DNA from: Chloroflexota bacterium
Lineage (GTDB): Bacteria > Chloroflexota > UBA6077
DNA: 6,918 bases
Reading direction: 5' to 3'
NCBI GenBank assembly: GCA_021806765.1
Contig: JAJZQR010000288.1
Coordinates: 1 to 6,918, forward strand
The position numbers were made by a program, and so were the translations under genes. The first letter of the stretch is position 1; each line of letters opens with the position of its first letter. Shown here in pieces: positions 1 through 4,596 of this stretch. The notes under the pieces are model-generated. The model saw only the letters and a program-made list of their open reading frames with translations. It did no database searches and was not told the origin of the DNA.

Positions 1-36
1 CCGCGTCTCCGCGTCCCCCCGTCTCCCCGTCTCCCG
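1..36. repeat. Octamer tandem repeat inside recN
   Basis: Four variants of an 8-nt unit stand head to tail (CCGCGTCT, CCGCGTCC, CCCCGTCT, CCCCGTCT) followed by a partial unit. The array is cut by the window edge, so its true length is unknown. Three units make 24 nt, so the array can stay in frame, and it is read on the minus strand as Gly/Asp/Glu/Thr/Arg residues of RecN. Confidence 0.8.
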
Positions 37-1297
37 AAAGCTTCGCCCACGGCAGGCCGTTCGGATCCGCCACCACGGAGAAGGCCACCTCGAAGCGGGT
101 CCCCTTCATGTTCAGCGCCCCGAGTTCCCCCTGCACCTCTTCCGCCAATCCAAGCGCCGCGTCTTTGCGCTTTCGCGATAGGGTCGAGGCCAGCCGCCCG
201 ACCTCCTCCAGCAGGACACTCTCCTTCTGGCGAAGCTCGTCCACGTAGAAGGCCCGGTTCGAGAGCTTCTCCAGCTTCGCCTCCGCCTCCTCGCGGTACT
301 TCAGCACCTCGACCAGGGTGCGGCCGTACTTCCGCTTGAGGCTGCCGAGCAGCTCCAGCCGCTCCTCCAGTTCGTTCAGCCGCTCCGGGTCGTCCTCGAT
401 GGCCTCGGCATACGACCGGGCTCGCTGGGCGACCTCCTCCACGGCGTAGCGCGCCGACTCCAGAGCCTGGTGGTCCTCCTCCAGGGCAGGGTCCAGCCGT
501 GCCAGGTCCAGGAACACCCTCTCGGCCTGGGCCAGCAGGTCGCCGGCCCCCGGCTGCTCCTCTCCCCCGCCTACCAGCTGGTGAACCGTCTGGGCCAGCT
601 CCTGCAGCCGCCCGGAGTTCCTCAGCCGCATCCGCTCCGCCGCCAGCTGATCCTCCTCCTCGGGGATCGGGTTGGCCGCCCGGATCTCCTCGATCTGGTA
701 CTGCAGCAGGTCGATCTCCCGCGCCGACTCCCTTTCGTCCCGGGTCATCTGGTCGATCTCGCCACGGACCGCCCGCAGCTCCTTGACCCCCCGGGCCACC
801 TCCTGCCGCAGCTCCATCAGCCCGGCGTAGCGGTCCAGGTAGTCCACGTGCTCCTTCACCCGCAGCAGCGACAGGTGCTCGCTCTGCCCGTGGATGTCCA
901 CCAGCAGCTGCCCCAACTGCTGCATCACCGAGAGCGGCACCACCCGACTGTTCACCCGGGCCGCGGTTCGGCCGGTGGTGCGGTTGATCTCCCGGCTCAG
1001 CACCAGCAGCCCCTCGTCGGCCTCTATCCCGTGCTCAGCCAGAAGCGCCGTCAGCTCGGCCGGAGCAGCGCGCTCGCCACCGGGCTCGAACTCGAAAACC
1101 GCCTCCGCCACGGTCTGGTCGGCGCCGGTCCGCACCACCTCGCTGCCCACCCGCTGGCCCAGCGTCGCCCCGAGGGCGTCGACGATAATGGACTTGCCGG
1201 CGCCCGTCTCGCCGGTTAGCACGCTGAGCCCCCTGCCGAATCGCACCCTCAGCTCGTCCACGATGGCGAAGTTCTTTATGTAAAGCTCTGATAGCAC
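1..1297 (-). CDS. recN: DNA repair protein RecN, N-terminal 432 codons (3' end beyond the window)
   Basis: RecN is an SMC-like ATPase that acts at DNA double-strand breaks and promotes recombinational repair in the cytoplasm. The reading frame is open from a GTG at 1297 to the left edge. The protein begins MLSELYIKNFAIVDEL, has a Walker A motif GETGAGKS at residues 29-36 and the RecN signature DIHGQSEHLSLL from residue 134, then a long Glu/Leu/Arg-rich coiled-coil stretch (about residues 150-400). The usual length is 550-600 residues, so the signature, Walker B and D-loop part lies outside. The start is 9 nt after the nadK stop, with AAGGT in the overlap region as a ribosome-binding site, so it is co-transcribed with nadK. 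After ADPNGLPWAKLS the frame enters a GC-rich octamer repeat read as GDGETGGRGDA, at the place where homologues go on to the conserved DRVEFL region. This looks like an in-frame repeat insertion; a premature end beyond the edge cannot be excluded. Confidence 0.96.
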   Translation of the reverse strand, partial: MLSELYIKNFAIVDELRVRFGRGLSVLTGETGAGKSIIVDALGATLGQRVGSEVVRTGADQTVAEAVFEFEPGGERAAPAELTALLAEHGIEADEGLLVLSREINRTTGRTAARVNSRVVPLSVMQQLGQLLVDIHGQSEHLSLLRVKEHVDYLDRYAGLMELRQEVARGVKELRAVRGEIDQMTRDERESAREIDLLQYQIEEIRAANPIPEEEDQLAAERMRLRNSGRLQELAQTVHQLVGGGEEQPGAGDLLAQAERVFLDLARLDPALEEDHQALESARYAVEEVAQRARSYAEAIEDDPERLNELEERLELLGSLKRKYGRTLVEVLKYREEAEAKLEKLSNRAFYVDELRQKESVLLEEVGRLASTLSRKRKDAALGLAEEVQGELGALNMKGTRFEVAFSVVADPNGLPWAKLSGDGETGGRGDA

Positions 1298-1306
1298 CGA
1301 AGGACC

Positions 1307-2170
1307 TTACCTTTTCTTGAGGCTCTCTACCAGACTCTCGTAGAACCGGCTGGGCGTCCCCGTCCTGGCGAACAGGGTCCGCTCCCTGGCCATCTCCACG
1401 GTTACCGGCTGATCGTTCTTCAGCGGGATCTGCACCTGGCCGTCCAGCACCAGCAGCGTCGGCTGATCGGCTGAGGCGCGAACCTCGATGCGGGCCGAGA
1501 CGGGCACCACCAGGGATCGCAATACCGCCAGGTGGGCCGCTACCGGCACGATCACCATCCCCTGCACCCCCGGCGCCAGCACAGGACCGCCTGCCGAGAG
1601 GGCGTAGGCCGTCGATCCCGTCGGCGTAGCCATTACCAGGCCGTCGGCCACGTAGCGCGTCAGCGGCACCCCATCCACCGCCACGTCGATCTGGGCCACT
1701 CTGGGGCTCGCCCCCCGAGCGATCACCACGTCGTTCAGGGCAATCAGGGGCGACGCCGCGGCGCCGTCGGGCTGTTGCCCCGCCTCCACCCTGGCCGCCA
1801 GCATCCCCCGCTCGTCTATCCAGTAGTCACCTGCCAGGACCGCTGGCAGACGCTCGCACACGACCTCCGGCTGCAACTCTGTCAGGAACCCCAGCTTTCC
1901 CATGGCGATCCCCAGAATGGGGACTCCGCTCCCTGCCAGCCAGCGGGCCGCGCGGATGATGGTCCCGTCACCCCCGAAGGTCACCGCTAGCCGCACCCCC
2001 TCGCTCGTCACCGACGGCCCCAACTCCCAGGCCGACAGCATCCTCGGGGTGTAGCCCAGCGTCTCGACCATCTTGCGGCACTGGTCCGCCAGCCGTCGGG
2101 CCTCCACTGACATCGGCTGAAAAACCAGCGCGACAGCCTGACCGCCCTCTCCCTTCTGAACCTTCGCCAT
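1307..2170 (-). CDS. nadK: NAD kinase
   Basis: This enzyme phosphorylates NAD+ at the 2'-hydroxyl to give NADP+, the only route to NADP in most bacteria, and is cytoplasmic. The catalytic GGDGT motif is at residues 66-70, GKLGFLTEL follows at 91-99, LNDVVIARG matches the short 'NE/ND' motif, and DGLVMATPTGSTAY with SAGGP is the family hallmark. Total length is 287 residues, normal for the family. I chose ATG 2170 because GAGGTG (2175-2180) lies 4-5 nt upstream; an in-frame GTG at 2176 would overlap that site. It sits between tlyA and recN in the common bacterial order and stops 9 nt before recN. Two oddities: the normally near-invariant Asn of G-x-N-x-G-x-LGFL is Ala (GIAMGKLGFL), and the usual PHSL stretch reads AHLA, although His and the downstream Arg are kept. 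Confidence 0.97.
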   Translation of the reverse strand: MAKVQKGEGGQAVALVFQPMSVEARRLADQCRKMVETLGYTPRMLSAWELGPSVTSEGVRLAVTFGGDGTIIRAARWLAGSGVPILGIAMGKLGFLTELQPEVVCERLPAVLAGDYWIDERGMLAARVEAGQQPDGAAASPLIALNDVVIARGASPRVAQIDVAVDGVPLTRYVADGLVMATPTGSTAYALSAGGPVLAPGVQGMVIVPVAAHLAVLRSLVVPVSARIEVRASADQPTLLVLDGQVQIPLKNDQPVTVEMARERTLFARTGTPSRFYESLVESLKKR

Positions 2171-2181
2171 CAACACCTCGA

Positions 2182-2205
2182 AGCTATCAGCTATCAGCTA
2201 TCAGC
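2182..2205. repeat. Heptamer tandem repeat (AGCTATC)3 before nadK
   Basis: Three exact copies of AGCTATC plus a trailing AGC lie immediately upstream of the nadK ribosome-binding site. Nothing coding is seen here. It is one of several short-unit arrays in the window, each with a different unit. Confidence 0.85.
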
Positions 2206-2213
2206 ACTCAACA

Positions 2214-2412
2214 CCTAAGCTTCTGGCCCCAGATAGTCTGCCCTTCGTCACCCCCGCGAAAGCGGGTCCAGTAGCCACGTTCGGCATAGCTGCCCTTCGT
2301 CACCCCCGCGAAAGCGGGGGTCCAGGACACCACGCGCGGAGAGGACCCTGGATGCCCGCCTTCGCGGGCATGACGACGGATTGTGCACGCGTTCTCAGGC
2401 CCGAAGCTTAGG
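2214..2412. mobile_element. MITE-like element with 15-bp terminal inverted repeats
   Basis: CCTAAGCTTCTGGCC at 2214-2228 is matched by GGCCCGAAGCTTAGG at 2398-2412, which is its inverse complement at 14 of 15 positions. The 199-bp span has no credible gene; it carries three palindromic hairpins. I see no clear target-site duplication, so transposition is inferred from structure only. Alternatively the ends could be the outer stem of a large folded transcript lying between tlyA and nadK. Confidence 0.5.
2239..2377. repeat. Cluster of dispersed palindromic repeats of the CGTCA...GCGAAAGCGGG type
   Basis: Two direct copies of TGCCCTTCGTCACCCCCGCG begin at 2239 and 2291, each followed by AAAGCGGG. 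The second forms a 7-bp stem with a GAAA loop (CCCCCGC at 2303-2309, GCGGGGG at 2314-2320). A third copy in inverted orientation (2350-2377) contains GCCCGC / GCGGGC around CTTC and ends ATGACGACG. Copies two and three together form a larger inverted repeat from CGTCA (2298) to TGACG (2371-2375). This resembles the widespread REP/MITE-like family seen in many bacterial genomes; recognised by pattern, not by search. Confidence 0.75.
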
Positions 2413-2428
2413 CGGGCGAGACGCCCGC
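2412..2428. repeat. GC-rich hairpin repeat GCGGGCG-AGA-CGCCCGC
   Basis: A perfect 7-bp stem with an AGA loop, followed by GCTCCCAG, lies about 25 nt beyond the tlyA stop codon on the minus strand. There is no following T-run in the tlyA direction, so it does not qualify as an intrinsic terminator. It resembles a common dispersed palindrome of high-GC genomes. Confidence 0.55.
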
Positions 2429-2433
2429 GCTCC

Positions 2434-2489
2434 CAGTCCTCAGCCCTCAGCCCTCAGTCCTCAGTCCTATCTATCCTGTCCATCCTGTT
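2434..2489. repeat. Heptamer and nonamer tandem arrays spanning the tlyA stop codon
   Basis: Five heptamers (CAGTCCT, CAGCCCT, CAGCCCT, CAGTCCT, CAGTCCT; 2434-2468) are followed by nonamers TATCCTGTC and CATCCTGTT (2472-2489). Part of the array encodes the last residues of TlyA on the minus strand ([11 protein letters not shown]), and the stop codon TGA (2454-2456) lies inside a heptamer. Confidence 0.85.
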
Positions 2490-3281
2490 CGTCCCGGTCC
2501 CCCCGCTCACCTCTGCCAGCACGGCCTCGATCTGCTCCTCCACGTCGGGGCTGCTCCGCTCCCCCGGCACCACCAGCGCGAGGAACTCCACGTTCCCTGC
2601 CGGACCCTTGAGGGGCGAGACCGCGACCCTCCGCACCCCGTAGCCCTCCCGGTCTCCCCACTCCACCAACCCTCTCAGCACCGAACGGTGGACCTGGGGA
2701 TCGCGAACGACCCCGCCCTTCCCCACCTGCCCCCGCCCAGCCTCGAACTGCGGCTTCACCAGAACCACCATCTGGCCACCCGGCCGAAGCAGTCGCGCCA
2801 CGGCCGGAATCACCAGCCGTAGCGAGATGAAGGACAGATCCATTACGGCCAGGTCGGCGGGCTCCGGCAGGGCGGTGAGATATCGGATGTTGGTGCGCTC
2901 CATCACCACCACCCTGGGGTCGGAGCGCAGTCTCCAATCCAGCTGGCCGTATCCTACATCCACCGCGTAGACCCGGGCCGCCCCTCTTTGCAGGACGCAG
3001 TCGGTAAACCCTCCGGTGGAGGCCCCCCCGTCCACCACAACCTGCCCGGCCACGTCCAGGCCGAAGGCGTCCAGCGCCCGCTCCAGCTTCAGCCCACCCC
3101 GGCTGACGTACTTGGGTGGTGCCGCCACCGTCAGGACGGTGTCCTCTTCCACCTTTGTCCCGGGCTTGTCGACGACCTCGCCCCCCACGGCCACCGATCC
3201 GGCCATGATCAACGAGCGGGCCTGCTCCCGCGTCGAGGCAAGGCCCTTCTCCACCAGCAGCACATCGAGTCTCTGTCGCAA
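2454..3281 (-). CDS. tlyA: TlyA-family 2'-O-methyltransferase for ribosomal RNA
   Basis: Members of this family methylate 2'-hydroxyls in rRNA (16S and, in some species, 23S) using S-adenosylmethionine; older annotations call them haemolysin A. Residues 1-50 form an S4-like RNA-binding domain ([20 protein letters not shown]). The FtsJ-type methyltransferase follows, with the SAM motif [11 protein letters not shown] at 84-94. Lys65, Asp148 (MDLSF), Lys176 (VKPQFE) and Glu232 fit the K-D-K-E catalytic tetrad. The length is 275 residues, as expected. The start is TTG at 3281: the next in-frame upstream codons are GTT and a stop, and the N-terminus aligns with homologues here; GGTGAG lies just upstream. 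The last residues (from about 264) come from a tandem repeat rather than from the family fold. It is the first gene behind a glycine riboswitch and terminator and heads the tlyA-nadK-recN unit. Confidence 0.95.
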   Translation of the reverse strand: MRQRLDVLLVEKGLASTREQARSLIMAGSVAVGGEVVDKPGTKVEEDTVLTVAAPPKYVSRGGLKLERALDAFGLDVAGQVVVDGGASTGGFTDCVLQRGAARVYAVDVGYGQLDWRLRSDPRVVVMERTNIRYLTALPEPADLAVMDLSFISLRLVIPAVARLLRPGGQMVVLVKPQFEAGRGQVGKGGVVRDPQVHRSVLRGLVEWGDREGYGVRRVAVSPLKGPAGNVEFLALVVPGERSSPDVEEQIEAVLAEVSGGTGTNRMDRIDRTED

Positions 3282-3393
3282 AACTCACCACAAATGTCCT
3301 CGTCCTGATGATGTGCACCACCAGCCCGCGACGGCGGGATTCCTACGGCAGCCGTTCGACATCATCGGGACGAGCACAAAAACTCACCACAAA
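3280..3393. mobile_element. Small hairpin insertion flanked by 15-nt direct repeats in the tlyA leader
   Basis: AAAACTCACCACAAA occurs exactly at 3280-3294 and 3379-3393. The 84 bp between carry a near-perfect 16-bp inverted repeat (CTCGTCCTGATGATGT at 3299-3314, ACATCATCGGGACGAG at 3359-3374; one mismatch), an inner hairpin CCCGC-GACG-GCGGG (3325-3338) and a short palindrome ACGGCAGCCGT (3345-3355). Direct repeats outside, inverted repeats inside and no gene are what a non-autonomous insertion with a target duplication would leave. The duplicated 15 nt contain the tlyA ribosome-binding site and the first bases of its TTG start. The distal copy is followed by TTG TGC TCG TCC CGA TGA, a possible five-codon leader ORF. 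An unusually long duplication or recombination between pre-existing repeats are alternatives. Confidence 0.5.
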
Positions 3394-3396
3394 CAG

Positions 3397-3430
3397 AAAA
3401 AGGACAGGATACAGCTTTCGCCTCCTGTCC
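3397..3430 (-). terminator. Intrinsic terminator forming the expression platform of the glycine riboswitch
   Basis: On the minus strand GGACAGGA (3430-3423) and TCCTGTCC (3409-3402) form a perfect 8-bp stem around a 13-nt loop that itself can close as GGC-GAAA-GCT. The stem is followed directly by five T (3401-3397). The 5' arm is the conserved GGGACAGG end of aptamer 2, and TCCTG at the 5' boundary of aptamer 2 could pair with its CAGGA. Ligand-bound aptamer and terminator therefore compete for the same bases. I infer an ON switch: glycine stabilises the aptamer and permits read-through. Confidence 0.88.
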
Positions 3431-3650
3431 CGTCTACCTGAGAGATACCGCCCACCTCCCATTCCAACTAATGGGGCGAGTTATCTCAACCCGCCCGTCC
3501 CCTTGCTGGGAGCGCGGCCGTCCCCTTCGGTGCCCTTCTGTGCGAGGGCGTCTCCAGGATCCTGTCCGGCTGCCGTCCTTCTGCCTGAGAGATTCCAGTC
3601 TACAGCCTTGCCCCTTCGGCGCCGCATCGATGCGGTCTCTCCGGCAACCA
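3431..3650 (-). promoter_or_regulatory. Tandem glycine riboswitch (two aptamers)
   Basis: Aptamer 1 (about 3645-3575) reads GGAGAGACC, a GCATCGATGC P2 hairpin, GGCGCCGAAGGGGCAA, then AATCTCTCAGGCAGAAGGAC, all hallmark stretches of the gcvT-type element. Aptamer 2 (about 3557-3431) reads CTGGAGAC, a GCCCT/AGGGC P2, CACCGAAGGGG, and after a long P3 arm TATCTCTCAGGTAGACGGG. A short linker containing the palindrome CAGGATCCTG joins them. The P3 arm of aptamer 2 is expanded to about 75 nt, with CTCCCA/TGGGAG outside and a GGGCG...CGCCC hairpin inside. Established glycine switches control glycine cleavage, glycine/serine conversion or glycine/alanine transporters; here the first gene downstream is tlyA. 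The element begins about 25 nt after the predicted transcription start. Confidence 0.94.
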
Positions 3651-3680
3651 TCAACCAGGTGATATTCCGTTTACCGTGTG

Positions 3681-3709
3681 AGTCTACCGACCCGAGCCCC
3701 TCTCGTCAA
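3681..3709 (-). promoter_or_regulatory. Sigma70-type promoter for the glycine riboswitch-tlyA transcript
   Basis: On the minus strand TTGACG (3709-3704, 5 of 6 consensus) and TAGACT (3686-3681, 4 of 6) are separated by exactly 17 nt. Transcription should start near 3674, about 25 nt before the first aptamer, giving a leader of roughly 390 nt before the tlyA start codon. Confidence 0.75.
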
Positions 3710-3729
3710 CCCTTCGTATTCCCTCATCT

Positions 3730-3761
3730 AGAATGTTCCCTGGCCAGAAACCCAACATTCT
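3730..3761. repeat. Inverted repeat AGAATGTT / AACATTCT upstream of the riboswitch promoter
   Basis: The 8-bp arms are at 3730-3737 and 3754-3761, with the palindrome CTGGCCAG between them. It lies 20-50 bp upstream of the -35 element on the minus strand, so it could be an activator or repressor site; it has no T-run that would suit a terminator. A second short palindrome, GGAACTGAGTTCC, is at 3808-3820. No factor can be named. Confidence 0.4.
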
Positions 3762-3831
3762 CTTCGCCCTTGGTCCAGGCGAACCCGCGCTACCGATCCA
3801 CTCTTCCGGAACTGAGTTCCCGCCCCCCGGG

Positions 3832-3862
3832 CCCAGAACTCAGAACCCAGAACCCAGAACCC
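3832..3862. repeat. Heptamer tandem repeat (CCCAGAA)4
   Basis: CCCAGAA, CTCAGAA, CCCAGAA, CCCAGAA and a trailing CCC stand head to tail. The array lies in the non-coding region upstream of the 120-residue gene. It is the same kind of short-unit array as those near recN, nadK and tlyA, but with its own unit. Confidence 0.85.
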
Positions 3863-3865
3863 GAT

Positions 3866-3908
3866 CTTCGTACGAAGGTGGGACAAATGTGGCACAATAA
3901 TAGTAATA
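3866..3908 (+). promoter_or_regulatory. Putative promoter/operator region of the 120-residue gene
   Basis: A perfect 12-bp palindrome CTTCGTACGAAG (3866-3877) is followed by two direct copies of GTGG(G/C)ACAA at 3878-3886 and 3889-3897, 11 bp apart, about one helical turn. The AT-rich AATAATAGTAATAAAG after them is the only such patch in the neighbourhood. A weak promoter GGGACA (3880-3885), 16 nt, AGTAAT (3902-3907) can be drawn. The layout suggests a regulated start region, but the hexamers are poor and no regulator is identifiable. Confidence 0.35.
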
Positions 3909-3924
3909 AAGAGCGGCTGCGGCG

Positions 3925-3962
3925 AGACGCTTGGGGGCCCGTGTGGCAAACACACAGCGTCT
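3925..3962 (+). promoter_or_regulatory. Stem-bulge-stem in the leader of the 120-residue gene
   Basis: AGACGCT (3925-3931) pairs with AGCGTCT (3956-3962), and inside it GTGTG (3941-3945) pairs with CACAC (3951-3955) around GCAAA. The 3' arms are contiguous while a 9-nt GC-rich bulge TGGGGGCCC interrupts the 5' side. It begins about 20 nt after the AT-rich patch and ends about 60 nt before the ribosome-binding site. Whether it acts as RNA is unknown, and it fits no riboswitch class that I recognise. Confidence 0.35.
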
Positions 3963-4035
3963 TGCTCACCCGTCCCAAACAGACAATACCTGACCGGTAG
4001 CCGAAACGCCGGGCTTCCATACAGGAGGAAAAGCC

Positions 4036-4398
4036 ATGGTCGACGAAACAGCGTCCACTCTCCGTGAGACCATGACGGTGCAGGAACTCATCGAGGGTAC
4101 CGGGCCTGTGCCCCTGGTCGCCCCCTTCGTATCGGGCACCCCTTGCGTGGCCCCGGACGGCCAGGAGGGGCACATCGTTTCCGAGAGCCTGATCCTGGAG
4201 GGTCCCGACGGGCGCGACGGCACTCGCCAGTTCATCGCTTCCTACTGGCAGGAGGCGAGACTCCACGTGAGCCGAGGTGCTCACCTCTGCTCCGAGTCCA
4301 CCCTGCAGGTGAGAGCGGGCCACAAGACCCGTCGCCTCCACGCCGGTGAGATACGGATCGTCACCCGCCGCGACCTGGTCTCCACCGAAGAGATCTAA
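4036..4398 (+). CDS. Small protein of unknown function (120 residues)
   Basis: I do not recognise this protein. It is a real gene by its signals: AGGAGG at 4023-4028 stands 7 nt before the ATG, and codon use is GC-rich like the neighbours. The product is soluble, with no signal peptide or membrane segment, and acidic in its first part (MVDETASTLRETMTVQELIEG). Residues 28-60 are Gly/Pro/Val-rich with two cysteines in all (Cys37 and Cys84), too few for a zinc site. The last third is rich in Arg, His and Thr and reads like beta strands (TLQVRAG, EIRIVTRRDLV). The gene stands alone, divergent from the riboswitch-tlyA unit and convergent with the membrane/MBL gene, behind a roughly 125-nt leader that can fold. 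A small beta-rich binding or regulatory protein is conceivable, but nothing in the sequence fixes a role. Confidence 0.8.
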   Translation: MVDETASTLRETMTVQELIEGTGPVPLVAPFVSGTPCVAPDGQEGHIVSESLILEGPDGRDGTRQFIASYWQEARLHVSRGAHLCSESTLQVRAGHKTRRLHAGEIRIVTRRDLVSTEEI

Positions 4399-4418
4399 GC
4401 AGCTATCATGAAGTTCTT

Positions 4419-4513
4419 GATGGTCCTGGGGCCGGCACCGAGAACATGCCAGAGGGCATGTTTACGCCCGCCAGAAGAGGCTTTGTCCCGTCTGGACGTC
4501 CCCAGGAACCATC
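4419..4513. other. Three-way-junction-like inverted repeat between convergent genes
   Basis: GATGGTCCTGGGG (4419-4431) pairs with CCCCAGG-A-ACCATC (4500-4513, one bulged A). Inside it, AACATGCC / GGCATGTT forms an 8-bp hairpin with an AGAG loop (4443-4462), and CCAGA / TCTGG (4471-4495) a second, weaker hairpin. It starts 20 nt after the stop of the 120-residue gene and ends 83 nt past the stop of the opposing gene. It could be a bidirectional terminator, although only TTT follows the first hairpin, a structured RNA, or a small palindromic element. Confidence 0.5.
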
Positions 4514-4596
4514 TACCACCTGCTCTGTTCGCCGCTCCCCAAGCCTTTCGCCTCTAGCCCGGTCGCTTTAGCGCCCCCACCGGAAACCAGGGTCGG

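Noticed and set aside
470..1283. Long plus-strand open frames opposite recN
   Set aside because: Composition is the Pro/Leu/Arg/Gln-rich pattern of an antisense frame in GC-rich DNA, and the minus frame is a clear RecN.
2182..2489. CRISPR-like array
   Set aside because: Units are only 7-9 nt and directly adjoining, with no spacers and no cas genes.
2467..3321. 284-codon minus-strand frame overlapping tlyA, with an ATG at 3321
   Set aside because: Gly/Arg-rich shadow of TlyA in another frame; all TlyA motifs lie in the TTG-start frame.
3866..3877. LexA/SOS box
   Set aside because: CTTCGTACGAAG is a good palindrome but does not match the CGAAC-N4-GTTCG type well, and it is far from recN.
3308..4000. 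230-codon plus-strand open frame
   Set aside because: It runs antisense through the glycine riboswitch, its promoter and a heptamer repeat, has no ribosome-binding site and has low-complexity composition.
3905..4020. Possible c-di-GMP (GEMM) riboswitch in the leader of the 120-residue gene
   Set aside because: GGCAAAC and CCGGTAGCCG recall parts of the class, but the other conserved stretches and the two-helix layout are missing.
4408..4557. 49-codon plus-strand frame starting MKFLMVLGPA after the 120-residue gene
   Set aside because: No convincing ribosome-binding site, and most of it lies in the three-way-junction inverted repeat; a tiny gene cannot be excluded but is unsupported.
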